DNA from: Chrysophaeum taylorii
Lineage: Eukaryota > Sar > Pelagophyceae > Pelagomonadales > Pelagomonadaceae
DNA length: 64,000 bases
Reading direction: 5' to 3'
Assembly (NCBI GenBank): GCA_029834535.1
Contig: JAQMWT010000381.1
Coordinates: forward strand, 1-64,000
Within the stretch, counting starts at the first letter, position 1; each line of letters begins with the position of its first letter. The translations under genes and the position numbers were made by a program. The notes below the pieces were generated by a model. That model was not told where the DNA came from. It did no database searches and saw only the letters and a list, made by a program, of their open reading frames with translations. Positions 32,334 to 42,319 of the stretch are shown in pieces.

Positions 32334-32915
32334 ATGATGACGACAACGTGCGCTATTTGCCTCGAGGAGACGGAGTTGACCATGCTGCCGTGCTGCGGGT
32401 CGAAGGAGTCGACCACGCGGTTCTGCGTGGCGTGCCTGCGGTTGCACGTGCAGACGATGGGACTCGGGGGTGTCGGGCGGTGCCCGAAGTGTCGCACGTG
32501 GATCGCCGTCGAGGGGGACCGCGTCGTGCAGCGCGACGCGGTCGATCGGTGCCGCATGTGTCGCCAGATGAAGGTTATCGTCGAAGACCGGATGTGTGAC
32601 GCCTGCGTCTTCGGGTGTAGGCTCCCTTTGCGGTACGAGTGCGACCGGTGCCATCTCGCGCAGCGCATCCCGCACCCCATGTACCGGTATCAAGAGGAGC
32701 CCGGGGCCTTCACCGGCGCCACCTGGGCCTGCCACCAGCGGTGCGGCGATTACACGCACTGGAGGATCATCAGCGACGACGTGGGTCGCGTCCCGGACGC
32801 CGACGCGCCGCCCTCGTGGCATCGCGGCGAGGCAATTGTTGCGCGCGTTCGATCGCTCCGGCAGCACCCGCAACAACAACGCGGGCGTCGCGGATCCGCT
32901 TGCACCATCTCGTGA
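32334..32915 (+). CDS. RING-type zinc finger protein, probable E3 ubiquitin ligase
   Basis: The protein is 193 aa. Residues 6-60 form a RING-like finger, 'CAICLEE...CCG...FCVACL...RCPKCRTWI'. Residues ~75-150 hold more Cys pairs: 'CRMCRQM', 'CDACVFGCR', 'YECDRCHLAQRIPHPMYRYQ' and 'WACHQRCGDYTHWRI'. The second block, with its IPHPM-RYQ and WAC-QRCGDYTxWRI signature, resembles a family of short plant RING proteins of unknown substrate, recalled from memory. The usual RING His position is not obvious, so the finger may be of a variant type. The C-terminus is Gln/Arg rich. The tandem ATGs at 32334 and 32337 give two possible starts, one residue apart. Confidence 0.8.
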   Translation: MMTTTCAICLEETELTMLPCCGSKESTTRFCVACLRLHVQTMGLGGVGRCPKCRTWIAVEGDRVVQRDAVDRCRMCRQMKVIVEDRMCDACVFGCRLPLRYECDRCHLAQRIPHPMYRYQEEPGAFTGATWACHQRCGDYTHWRIISDDVGRVPDADAPPSWHRGEAIVARVRSLRQHPQQQRGRRGSACTIS

Positions 32916-32951
32916 TCTATCTATTTACCGGTAAGACAGGCGGGGAGGGAA

Positions 32952-34250
32952 TTATTGAGCGAGGATCGCGCACACCTGCCGCACGAAGGCGGCATCGGGT
33001 TTGGGCTTGCGTTTCGCGAGGTAGGCGACTAGGTGCGGGAAGGCGCGCATGTGGCGGCGGTGGTCGGCGAGGCGCGGGTAGGTGTTGGCGAGAACGACGT
33101 CGTCGGCGCCCTCGTCCACCGCGTACTCGAGAAACTCGAAGAGGCAGACGTCGGCGTACGTGAGTTCGGCGCCGCAGACGTAGGGACCACCGCCACCTCC
33201 CTCAATAAAAAAATGTTCGATGTGTGAAGCGAAAGTAGGGAAGGTCGCGGTCAAAAATGCCCGCAGGGCCTCGGCCGGATCGGGCTTGAATCGGGCCGTA
33301 ATCAAGGGGGCGCGCGCGTCCATGATCGCGTTGACGACGGCGTCGCAGCGCGCTTCGTCGCGCAGCGAAGACCCCCTTAAATTCTTCTTGCCAGCGACGT
33401 AGCGGAGGATCGCTTGGGTTTGTACTATCCGCAGTCCGTCGATCTCGAGGAGCGGGACTTGGCCAAAAGCGAGGGTCGGGCGCCTTTTCTGGAACTGGTC
33501 GCGGGTCGTCACGAGCTCCTCGTCGTACGGCACCAAGCAGAACTCCAACAGAAAACGAACCGGATCGCCTAAGCCTCGTCCGTTCCAGTACACGAAGGTC
33601 GCGCGGCTCTGGCTCCGGGCCCAGGCGGGGGGGTCCTCGAGCCACCGCACCTCGTCTGGCGTGCTCTCGCGTCCGAGGACGGCATTCCGGTGGGGGAAGC
33701 GACCGAAGCGGCGGACGGCGTCCCAATGCTCGTTCGGAAAGCCAGGAATCGATTTGAAGTACTCGCCGATCTCCGGCGGCGCCCCCTCGCCAATCCGGCC
33801 CGCGATCTCCACGTGGAGCCAGTTGAGTGCGACGTCCTCGGCGTGAGAGAGCGCGAGACACACGAAAAATCGTTCAATTGCCGAATACAATTCGACGGGC
33901 GCGCCTTTCGCGAGCTCGGAAGCACGAGAGTCGTAGGCATACGCCTCGGCCGTTCCGCGAAACGCGCACCGACTCACCTGGTCCAGCAAGATGATCTGCG
34001 CGAGTATCCCGCGATCTGACGACCACGTTTCGGTGGCGGCGCGCCGCACGAGCGCGGCGGCCTCGCGTTGGGCGACCTCGAACAATACGTCTTCGCCGAA
34101 GAACCACCGCCGCCACCCGGCTTGGAGATACGCGACGGTTTCTTCCTGCTCGCCGAACCAAAATCTCAGCACCTCAGAGGCTTGGCTCGCCTCCGTCAAC
34201 GGGGCGCGCCACAATGTTGTCGTCGTCGTCGTAGCCAGGGTAAACTTCAC
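32952..34250 (-). CDS. DUF924 - glutathione S-transferase fusion protein
   Basis: The protein is about 432 aa. Residues ~24-210 are DUF924: 'VLRFWFGEQEE', 'RRWFFGEDVLFEVAQREAAA', 'IILLDQVSRCAFRGTAEAYA' and 'LALSHAED'. Residues ~215-425 are a GST: a thioredoxin-fold half beginning 'ATFVYWNGRGLGDPVRFLLE' with the Tyr and 'GQVPLLEIDGLRIVQTQAIL' (cis-Pro and Ser/Thr contact region), then an all-helical half. The GST resembles the sigma/alpha/mu-like type with a catalytic Tyr, so glutathione-dependent chemistry is plausible. DUF924 is mainly a bacterial family of unknown function. No in-frame ATG is seen at the 5' end (the frame opens at a GTG), so the true start is probably in an upstream exon. 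The first ~20 residues (Thr-rich) may be part of a targeting peptide. Confidence 0.85.
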   Translation of the reverse strand: MKFTLATTTTTTLWRAPLTEASQASEVLRFWFGEQEETVAYLQAGWRRWFFGEDVLFEVAQREAAALVRRAATETWSSDRGILAQIILLDQVSRCAFRGTAEAYAYDSRASELAKGAPVELYSAIERFFVCLALSHAEDVALNWLHVEIAGRIGEGAPPEIGEYFKSIPGFPNEHWDAVRRFGRFPHRNAVLGRESTPDEVRWLEDPPAWARSQSRATFVYWNGRGLGDPVRFLLEFCLVPYDEELVTTRDQFQKRRPTLAFGQVPLLEIDGLRIVQTQAILRYVAGKKNLRGSSLRDEARCDAVVNAIMDARAPLITARFKPDPAEALRAFLTATFPTFASHIEHFFIEGGGGGPYVCGAELTYADVCLFEFLEYAVDEGADDVVLANTYPRLADHRRHMRAFPHLVAYLAKRKPKPDAAFVRQVCAILAQ

Positions 34251-34540
34251 ATTACTGCTTCTTTGAAGTATAGCACTTAGTGCCCCCTAAAAGCGAGGTG
34301 AGGTCACCCTATTCAAATCACTGGTACCCAATACACATCATCTCCCGGAAAATGACTGGTATCGCGTCTCGCGGGCTCACATGATTATGTGTCCTGAACT
34401 GGTATCTAGATTCTAGTAGTAACCAAAGATATGGAAACGAGTAGTGGAACGAGTGATGTGATCCGAGAGGACGAGTGATGTTTCCTATATATTTTTAGAA
34501 CAAGCTCCCTCTACCCCAACTGTGTGCTTCGACTCCGTGT

Positions 34541-34637
34541 GATTCCGGACCGGCTTCTGCCGGCCCGGCCTGGCTCCCATGTTACGGAAAGTTCTGCCGG
34601 TCCGGCCTGGCTCCCATCCTAGGGAACGGTATGAAGT
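34541..34637 (+). repeat. Dispersed CCGG-rich repeat, copy 3 (tandem pair)
   Basis: Two adjoining copies of the GC-rich core (CCGGCCCGGCCTGGCTCCCA and CCGGTCCGGCCTGGCTCCCA) are followed by GAAGTTAGTGAGTTAG, the same order as at 7328-7402. Confidence 0.7.
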
Positions 34638-35642
34638 TAGTGAGTTAGTTGCTGCCAGGACAAGTGATGTGGTTTTGGAGACAGGGATGTGACCCGACGA
34701 AATTTAGAGAACCAGTGATGTACCCTTGGAACCACAAGTGATGCGCCTTGAAAAAAGAGTGATGTAACATTTACCCATATTTTTGTTTGGGCGCAGACCG
34801 GCTACAAAAGGCCGGGTTGTCGGCAAGGGGATTTCGATGGCGGTTGTCTCGCAATCGTTGTTGACGCAGTAGGCGACGAGTAAAGTAGGCAAGTGGTGGG
34901 GGATACACCGGCGACCCCGGCAACCACCGTGCTGCTGCCGAGTCCGAGAGCTGATGATGATGAAAAAGGAGCCGACGAACTGGATGGTGTTGCAGAGCGA
35001 GGCGTTCCAGAGGGTCGTGTACCAGTAAGAATATGGGTGGCTTATCCGGATCTGCTTGATTGCCCACATCATTTTCGCTACTGAAAGGATGTGGCTGTCA
35101 CAGGTCGGAAAGCAAAAGACGAGACTCTGGGCCACGACGCTGCGCCGTCTCGGGTGGAGGCCACACCTCGGCTCCCCATACCCCCGGCGAAAACCTCGCG
35201 CGCTCCTCGTACCGGAGCGTCCCCCAATATTGACCAACCAACCACCACAATACTTTTCGGGCGTTTGGTCAGAAAAATCATTCTCGCCAAGACTACGTAC
35301 GATTTTTGTGTGACATCAACCCACAAACCCACCCACATCCTTCATGCCCCCCACACACACCCCCCTCTTACCAGTCTAAAGACATCAGGAGTCCCGAGTG
35401 AATTCTAGTATTCCTCCACAAGTAAACAGATATAGCCGCTTTTCCAAAGTTTAGTATGTGTCTGCTGCGCCGCGGGTGGCACACCGAGGTGGTGATCGAG
35501 ATGGCCTGGCGCGCACGTCGACGATGAAAAAGGCTTCTATGTTGAATCGGCACCAGCGGGACTCAAAGACGCAGGCATGTTGTGTACACTGCGCGACGCC
35601 CCGGATGTGGCGACCAAAAACAGTGTCGCCGCCATCGTCATA

Positions 35643-35837
35643 GGGTATCTGCGGCAAGTGCAGCATCAGAGGAGGTCTGCAAGGTTTGAGAGCTAGGGGA
35701 CGCGACACGATTGCTGCGCCAATGGCGCACGGCGGAGGGAGGGTATCTGCGGCAAGTGCAGCATCAGAGGAGGTCTGCAAGGTTTGAGAGCTAGAGGACG
35801 CGACACGATTGCTGCGCCAATGGCGCACGGCGGAGGG
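35643..35837. repeat. 98-bp tandem duplication
   Basis: A unit starting GGGTATCTGCGGCAAGTGCA occurs at 35643 and again at 35741, nearly identical over its length. This is a recent local duplication in non-coding sequence. Confidence 0.85.
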
Positions 35838-35972
35838 GCCAGTTGGGCGCGCACGCACACATCTCGGAGAAGAATCGGGGCGGAGGGTATTGATGAACAC
35901 GCTCCCGTATAAGAAGAAAGAATCGATAGAAGAGACAGAAGGGTCGTTTGCGAAAATGATTTGGCGATAATT

Positions 35973-38768
35973 TCAGGCAAGCAAGTACGATCGAGTCGGA
36001 AGGTCGGGGTTTCCTTCCTCGATGAGATCGAAGAGCCATCGCGCTTTGACGACCGCATTCTTCTTGGCGAGACCCTTGATGATCGCCGGCGCCTTGGCGA
36101 GCGACCAGCCGTCGCCAACGATCACGAGGTTCGCCGAGCGCTGCGCCGTGGGCTTACCGCCAGCAGCAGACACGAGGGCGGTCAAGGCGGCGCGGGCCGG
36201 GTCGGTCGCGCCGAGCGAAGCGGCGAGGACGTGGAGCTTCTTCCCTTGGAGGATGTCTCGACCAGGAGGGCGTGGTGGGCCGAAACCAGCGAGGAAGGGG
36301 CTCGGGTCGACCCAGGCACCCTTCTGCTGGGAGGCGAAGACCCACTGGGGCGTTACGATCGCGGTGCCGCCGCGCGCGAGCGCGAACAAGACCTTGAGCG
36401 TGCGTGGGCCGCGTTCGCCCGACGTGTCTCGCGGTGCGACGACCTAATGATGGGGTTATGTCGGGTTGTCCGAGCAACAAGGGCGCCGCCAGTTCGTGCG
36501 AGATGCGATGCCTTGGGCCTGCGATCGAAGATATATCAGACGAATGGAGGTATACCACAGGACGCGGAAAAGGTGCGGTGCAGCGCCGCGCCTGCGCGGA
36601 GCAACGTCAGTTCGTGGTCCCGCGGAGGAATCGGAAATCGCACAGCTTGTTAAGAATTTCGCTGTCCGCGAGCCGAGCCTTGACACCCCCACGACACGCG
36701 ACGAGCGCGGAGACTGCCTTCAACGCATCTCGGACGGCACCATCGACCTGCTTGGCGTCCGGAACGGAATTCGGTCGTCGTCTCACCCCGGAAGCCGAGA
36801 TGACGACGGGGCCCTCGGGCGCGCCGAGCCGCGGCAAGTCGCCGTCGGGCGGCACGTCGGCGTCGTCCTCGTCGTCGGGCGAAGTCGCGCGACGTCGCGG
36901 TCGAAACTCGCCGTCCTCGTTGTTCTCGGCGTTGTCGTCCCGCGGCCTCGCGGCGATCGCCGGTCGAAGCGCCGGTCGCACTATATCGGGCGGCGCGGGC
37001 TCATTGGGAAGAGAAAACCGCATTCGCCTGCCGCGAGCGTCTTTTTCGCCACCGAACACTCGCACTTTTTTGGCCGCGTCGCCTCCGCCGGCGCGACATC
37101 GTCGTTGGATTCCTGCGCCGCGCAGGGCTCGCATTGTGTTGAAGCGCGCGTCGTACCGTGGGTGGCACGTCGTCGTCTAAGGCCGAGACAAAGAAATCTG
37201 CCCCATCGGTGCGGTTCGGGGGAGAGTCGACGTCGGCAATCATTGCGACAGGAGGCTCGACGGGGCTGTTCTTGGGGGCTTCGCCCTTGGAGACGTTCGG
37301 TTCTTCAACTGGTCGATGAGGAGCCTCCTCGATGGACGCGGGTATGTCTGCCTCGTCGGAGCGCCGTTGTGAGAGCTCGACCTCGGCGAGTTTGGAGTCG
37401 AGGGCGACCGCGGGGTCGACGAGATCGTCGGAACGTGAACGCTTGCGGTTGCCGAACCTCCGAGCTGAGTCGCCACTGTCGTCGTCCCAGTAGCGGTCGC
37501 GCGCCGACAGCAGGCCACCCCTGGGATCGACGTGGCGAGGGGGCGCCGCGCTCTTGGGCTGATCGTTTGAGGATGGCGCTCCGCCCGTGACGAATACGCG
37601 CTGCCGTAGCTCGGAAGACTCGGCGTTCGAGATGTTTCCCCTGGTCGCCACCAGCGTCGTCGCTAAACTCACGACCGCCCGCTCGACCGTCGCCGAAATG
37701 TCGACGATCTCTGTTTTTGCGTCGTCGTCGTCGTCGATGACGATGATCTCCTGTCGAGACGCGCGTCAGAACAATATCAGCACACGTTGCCAACCGTCTC
37801 GGCGAGCGACTGCTGCTGCGGATGTCCGTCGGCGCCGTAGAAGTATGTCTGGTGGCACTCGTCGCTAAACGTGAGTTTTTTCTTGCGCTTGGTCTCCACG
37901 TGTTGTGCTAGCGATGTCTCGCCGCGGGTTTGTGTCTCCGACTGATGACTTCCTCGGGACGAGTTCGAGTACAACACCTGAGGACGCAACGCGTCTGTGG
38001 AGTGGAGAAAATCAAGTCGCACCGTGTGCTCCGAGTTCTCCGACATCCGCGCTTCTTGTGTTGTCTCGGGCCCCCGACTGCGGTCGGAAGCGTCAGGACG
38101 ACGGCGATCCCAAGCACGCGACACACCTCGCTCTCGCGATCGCTGGCGTCACGTCGCGCGAATACTTGCTCGTCTTGGAAGACCCGCCACTCGTGTAGTG
38201 GTCGATGGATTTCGGTTCCATACTCCGCGACGCGCCGGCTCGCTTGCGTTTGCTGCCACGCCTCGAGGCGGTATACCCGCTCAGGTACTGCAGAGCAGTC
38301 GATTGCTGCGCGGGGGCGATTTGAAAAAAAAATCTGTCTGGCGTCCTCACCGGCCCCTTCAACACGTAGCCCTTCTCGGAAACCCAGGCGCCATGGTTGT
38401 ACGAGGCCTCGACCCAGCCGGGCCCGACGACGGTCACCCCGTTATGGTGGGCCTCGTTTCGTACCCCCTCGGAGCCGGCCTGCGAAAGGAAAGGAAAGAA
38501 AACAAAACGCGCGTGAAAAAAAATCAAGGCAACGAGGCGCGCGCGCCCGACGCGCCTGCCAGACGACGTGCGTGACGTTAGAACCGCCGTTCATCCACCG
38601 CTTTTGGATCCTATCCGAGTCCGCGATCAACGACGACCTCCACACAAGGGCGGACAGCGCTCACCGTGCGCCGAGCTCCTCCGCCCTGCGCTTCACCGTG
38701 AGGCCGGCGTCGACCCCGTCCTGCAGCTTGACATCCACAAAAAGAGTCTTGGGTTCGTCTTCGTCCAT
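35973..38768 (-). CDS. MCPH1: Microcephalin-like protein with N-terminal BRCT and C-terminal tandem BRCT
   Basis: Exons that can be placed are 38768-38665, 38610-38556, one from 38479, and a last one 36443-35973; the middle exons (about 38100-36600) are not resolved. The first three give BRCT1: 'LFVDVKLQDG', 'NGGSNVTHVVWQ', 'NEAHHNGVTVVGPGWVEASY'. The last exon gives 'GPRTLKVLFALARGGTAIV', 'TPQWVFASQQKGAWVD', a long insert, 'LVSAAGGKP', 'NLVIVGDG' and 'ARWLFDLIEEG...YLL', matching the RTLKVL...W..SL..G.W and C-terminal BRCT of MCPH1. In animals MCPH1 binds phosphorylated H2AX and condensin II and controls chromosome condensation. Intron 1 is 54 nt, GT-AG. Intron 2 (38555-38480) seems to begin with GC, not GT. 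The middle of the protein is acidic and disordered. It is divergent from ArsS, with 181 bp between starts. Confidence 0.82.
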
Positions 38769-38949
38769 CGATTAACGAGTGGCGCTCGTGTGCCTCGTCG
38801 TCCGTCCCACGGATCAACCTGGCGCTCGCGACGCGGGCCCCGGTCGCACAACAAACAAAACTGTAAAAAAAAGAAGAAGAGCACCAACGCTCAGTGCCGT
38901 TTGAACGGACTTCCTCGAGGAAGGTGTGTTCTTGCATTGCAGGAAGAAA
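38769..38949. promoter_or_regulatory. Divergent promoter region between MCPH1 and ArsS
   Basis: This 181-bp gap holds an A-rich run (38865-38882). The ArsS frame stays open up to 38926 without an ATG, and a TTGCATTGCAG just before its ATG could be a 3' splice site of a leader intron. Confidence 0.4.
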
Positions 38950-40248
38950 ATGCGTGGTGGTCGCGTGTTTCTCGCCCGCGCCGTGCGGATGGCGTCGGCG
39001 ACGCCCGACGTGGCGACCCGCGTGGACGTCGCGAACATCCGCCTCGGCAAGCCCACGCGATACGCGCGCAAAAGAGAGGGCGCGTGGGTGGGGCTCGAGG
39101 GGCTCGAGGAGCGAATCGCTGCCGAAGGGTCGCTCGTGCGCGAGACGCTACGCGACATGGAAACGGACGAGGAGTTTCAGTTGACGGCAAAGCGGCTCCG
39201 CGAGGAGGGTGCGGCAAAGATGACGCTCGAGGAGAAGAAGCGACGGCGGCGCGCCCTCGACGCGCTCGGGGTACCCGAGTTTGGCGCGTACGTCGCCGAG
39301 CACGCGGCTGCCGACGCGTCCCGTCGGTCGGCGAGCGTGCTGCAACTCAACATCGGACTGTACTGCAACCAGGCGTGCGGCCACTGCCACGTCGAGAGCT
39401 CGCCGAAGCGCGTCGAGGCGATGAGCGACGAAGTCGCCGACGGCTGCCTGGAGCTCCTCGCCAACTCGCCGTCGGTCTCGACCGTCGACATCACGGGCGG
39501 CGCCCCCGAGCTCAACCCCGCATTCCGCCGCGTCGTTGCGGGCGTGCGCGACGTCGAACGCCGCCAAGAATGGCGCAAGATCGACATCATCGACCGCTGT
39601 AATCTCACCGTCCTCGGCGAGCCGGGCCAGGAGGACCTCGCCGAGTTTCTCGCGTCACACCGCGTCCGAGTCATCGCGTCCCTCCCGTGCTATTCGGCCA
39701 AAAATGTCAACCTGCAACGCGGCAAGGGTGTCTTCGACCGATCGATCGCGGCGCTCCGCAAGCTCAACGACTTTGGCTACGGCATCGCGGGCTCGGGCCT
39801 CGCCCTCGACCTCGTCTACAACCCTCTCGGCGCCTTTCTTCCCCCGAGCCAGGAGGCCCTCGAGGCCAAGTATCGCGACGAACTCGGTGCAGAGTTCGGC
39901 ATCGCCTTCACTAACCTCTTCACCATGACCAATATGCCCATCAAGCGCTTCGCAGACTTTCTCTGGCGCCGCGGCGAGCTCGAAGACTACATGTCGCTCC
40001 TCGTCCGCAACTTCAACGTCGCCACCGTCGACTCTCTCATGTGCCGCGACACTGTCTCCATTGGCTGGGACGGCAAGGTCTACGACTGCGACTTTAACCA
40101 GCAGCTCGGCCTCGGCCTCAACAAGCCCGCGACGTCCAACAACGGCCTCACCGTCTTTGACCTCCGCGCCACGGACGACCTCCTCGATGTCCCTCTCGCC
40201 TTTGACAACCACTGCTTCGGTTGCACGGCCGGCATGGGGAGTTCCTGA
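38950..40248 (+). CDS. arsS: Arsenosugar biosynthesis radical SAM protein ArsS
   Basis: The protein is 432 aa. The radical SAM core starts with 'LQLNIGLYCNQACGHCHVES' (CxxxCxxC, 4Fe-4S) and 'VDITGGAPELNP', and the C-terminal domain has 'CRDTVSIGWDGKVYDCDFNQ' and 'NHCFGCTAGMGSS'. These are signatures of ArsS, proposed to adenosylate methylated arsenic on the way to arsenosugars, a known arsenic product of marine algae. Bacterial ArsS is about 330 aa; here an extra ~105 residues precede the core, basic and Ala-rich at first ('RVFLARAVRMASATPDV'), then helical and charged. The first part could be an organelle targeting peptide. The protein ends right after the last Cys-containing motif, slightly earlier than usual. 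No arsenic methyltransferase gene is seen nearby. Confidence 0.92.
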   Translation: MRGGRVFLARAVRMASATPDVATRVDVANIRLGKPTRYARKREGAWVGLEGLEERIAAEGSLVRETLRDMETDEEFQLTAKRLREEGAAKMTLEEKKRRRRALDALGVPEFGAYVAEHAAADASRRSASVLQLNIGLYCNQACGHCHVESSPKRVEAMSDEVADGCLELLANSPSVSTVDITGGAPELNPAFRRVVAGVRDVERRQEWRKIDIIDRCNLTVLGEPGQEDLAEFLASHRVRVIASLPCYSAKNVNLQRGKGVFDRSIAALRKLNDFGYGIAGSGLALDLVYNPLGAFLPPSQEALEAKYRDELGAEFGIAFTNLFTMTNMPIKRFADFLWRRGELEDYMSLLVRNFNVATVDSLMCRDTVSIGWDGKVYDCDFNQQLGLGLNKPATSNNGLTVFDLRATDDLLDVPLAFDNHCFGCTAGMGSS

Positions 40249-41134
40249 CAGGGAACCACGGCGGACTAACTAACACACCGCCTGCTTTCACTATGTCGCG
40301 CTTCCTTCGTAATGACGTGTGCCCGTCTCGCCTCCTCGTGACGGGCGCTGCCGACACTCCGCGCGACCACCTCCATTCTTCGACTTCGCTCGCATATCGT
40401 CGATCTCGCCCCTGGAATAATTTACCCCTTTCGAGGCCGCGTTTCACGCACGCACGCACGCACCTCGGTCAGTGAAGACCGCCGAGGTCCGGAATCCCCT
40501 CCTCCTAGTCTAATATTAGATCGGGCGCTGCCGCTTGGCCGCCGCTGCCGCGTAATATTCGCCTCTAGCGAGTTTTTCGCGTCGGATCTTTCCGACCATC
40601 GGCGAAGTTTTTTTCTCGTGCACAGCGGACTGCGCTGTGTTTTTTTTGTGCCTCTCGCGTGATGCGACTTTTGCGGTGCGCGAAGTGTGGTCCCCTGGTG
40701 CCTGCGCTTCCGACTGGTGTTCTTGTTGGCACGAATCGTATCCGACGGTCGCCTCCACCACCGAGCTTTCGAGACTCTTATCCTTTGGGGGGTGGGGACC
40801 TCCTGGAAGACGATCAGACGGCTTTTTCCGGATCCGATATACCCTGCCTTGCTCAGTGCCTCGCCTAGGACTCGCTGCGCCCTCGCCGCCTCGGGCAACC
40901 CAACCTGGGCCGCTCGCAGGCCCCGCAGGACGTCACACGCCGTCGCACGTGCGACACGCGCGTGCGACATCGGCGGCAGAACGCATACGCCCTGCGGGCT
41001 GGCCCTTTCCCCTCGTCGCCCAAACCCCGGCTCGGCGAGACAACTCCTTTTTTTGGGGGGTCCCAGCCCCCCTGGTGCCACCAGAGTCTCCAACTCTGAG
41101 ACCCTCACCTCTCCTCCTCTGCGGTTTTTGTTGG
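40249..41134. other. 3' flank of ArsS up to Helitron copy C; no recognised gene
   Basis: A minus-strand open stretch (41108-40422) is basic and unlike any family. There is a CGCACG run near 40450 and a G/T-rich and C-rich stretch at 41045-41110. A short motif, GCACGTGCGACACGCGCGTGC (~40948-40968), is partly palindromic. Nothing supports an RNA or protein gene. Confidence 0.4.
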
Positions 41135-42152
41135 TCCTAACTACTAATCGACAGATGTTTGTCTGTCTGTCTGTTTGTTTGTCTGTCTGTCTGTTTGTCC
41201 CTCGATTTAGGGTAAGGATCAGGTAGGCGCGAGAGTAAGGATCAGGCAGGCGCGAGAGCCAGACAGTGATCCTCCAAGCCGTCTACGGCGACCTCGCAGA
41301 CTATTTCCACGACCCGCGGCGGCTCTTTCAGCGCGCCATTCTCACGCCCCGTCGAAACGATGTTGTCGATGCTGACAACGCGCGCATGACCGCGGCCTTT
41401 TTTTTCCGGAGACGAGGCGTCGGAGTTCTTTTCGGCTGACTAGGCTGGGTCGGAAGACGACGCCTCGCTCCTTACAGTAGAGTTTTCAACTCCCTGACAA
41501 CCAACGGCATGCTGACTTTGATCGCGAGCTTAATGTCTTCGCAATCTCGACCCGTCGCACGGCCACTGCAACGGTACCAGATACATGATCGATCGTGTCG
41601 TTGTCACCGAGGCTCCTCCAACCTGTATCGCTTAAGGCCCGCCTACGCCAAACGATCAACAAGAGCCAGGGCCAGACGCCCCGCGAGGTCGGCGTCCTCT
41701 TTCCCAAGCCCGTCTTCTGCCACGTCCAGCTCTACGTGGCTCTCTGTCGATCGGCATCCCCGAGGATATACTCATCTGGGTCGACGACTCCACCCTACCA
41801 CACGTGCTGCGCGATACCGGTAAGCCCCCTCCCGGCGTCTACACGCGCACTGTAGGTGAACTTACTGGGACCACGTGAACTTACTGGGGTTTGAGATTGG
41901 GACTAGGTGAACATACTGGGGTTTTTAGAGTAAAGGGTTTTTAGAGTAAACTCAAAGGTTGGCGGCGCGTGCGGATCAAAGCAGCTTAGATTGGCGGATG
42001 CGAGAGCGACGAGCTCGAAGGAGTGGGTGTGAGCTAGGTGGACTTACTGACCAGGTGAACTTATATGAAACTTACTGGGACCAGGTGAACTTACTGGGGT
42101 TAGAGATTGGGACTAGGTGAACTTACTGGCGAACTTACTGGCCTGCACTTGT
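41135..42152 (+). mobile_element. Helitron-like element, copy C (inverted relative to A and B)
   Basis: This 1,018-bp copy is read on the plus strand. It starts TCCTAACTACTAATCGACAG, then a CTGT/GTTT microsatellite, then 'ctcgatttagggtaaggat', then the C-terminal Pif1-like helicase fragment. 'TINKSQGQTPREVGVLFPKP' at ~41655-41715 keeps the canonical SQGQT, unlike copies A and B. It ends with TTACTGGG...CAGGTGAAC units and GCACTTGT at 42152. The shared ends of three copies in unrelated surroundings define the element. A truncated 2OG-oxygenase frame begins 170 bp downstream. Confidence 0.78.
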
Positions 42153-42319
42153 AGCAGTCCTAAGTACACGAGGCAAGCTGGCGCGGGCAACCCCCTGCCG
42201 ACTGCCTGAGGTAACGGGAGCCAAATGCGTCGAGGGGAGCTTTAATTCGTCTTGTTGCAGCAGTAGGGAGCGGCGAAAGCCTGGAGCTTGGCACATCGGT
42301 TCTGCGCTGCAACGGCGCC

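Larger units (their letters stand above)
34251..35972. other. 1.7-kb region without a recognised gene; repeat-rich
   Basis: It holds several GTGATGT words at irregular 20-31 bp spacing (34453-34765), the tandem CCGG-rich repeat (34541-34637), a lone retroelement-tail box (CACACACACCCCCCTCTTACC, 35350-35370) and a 98-bp tandem duplication (35643-35837). A 177-codon minus-strand frame (35237-34704) contains hydrophobic and Cys-containing stretches but matches no family I can name. The stretch looks like stacked mobile-element debris. Confidence 0.45.

Noticed and set aside
34704-35237. PiggyBac- or membrane-protein-like reading of the 177-codon minus-strand frame
   Set aside because: Trp/Tyr and hydrophobic clusters were suggestive, but no catalytic or family motif could be aligned.
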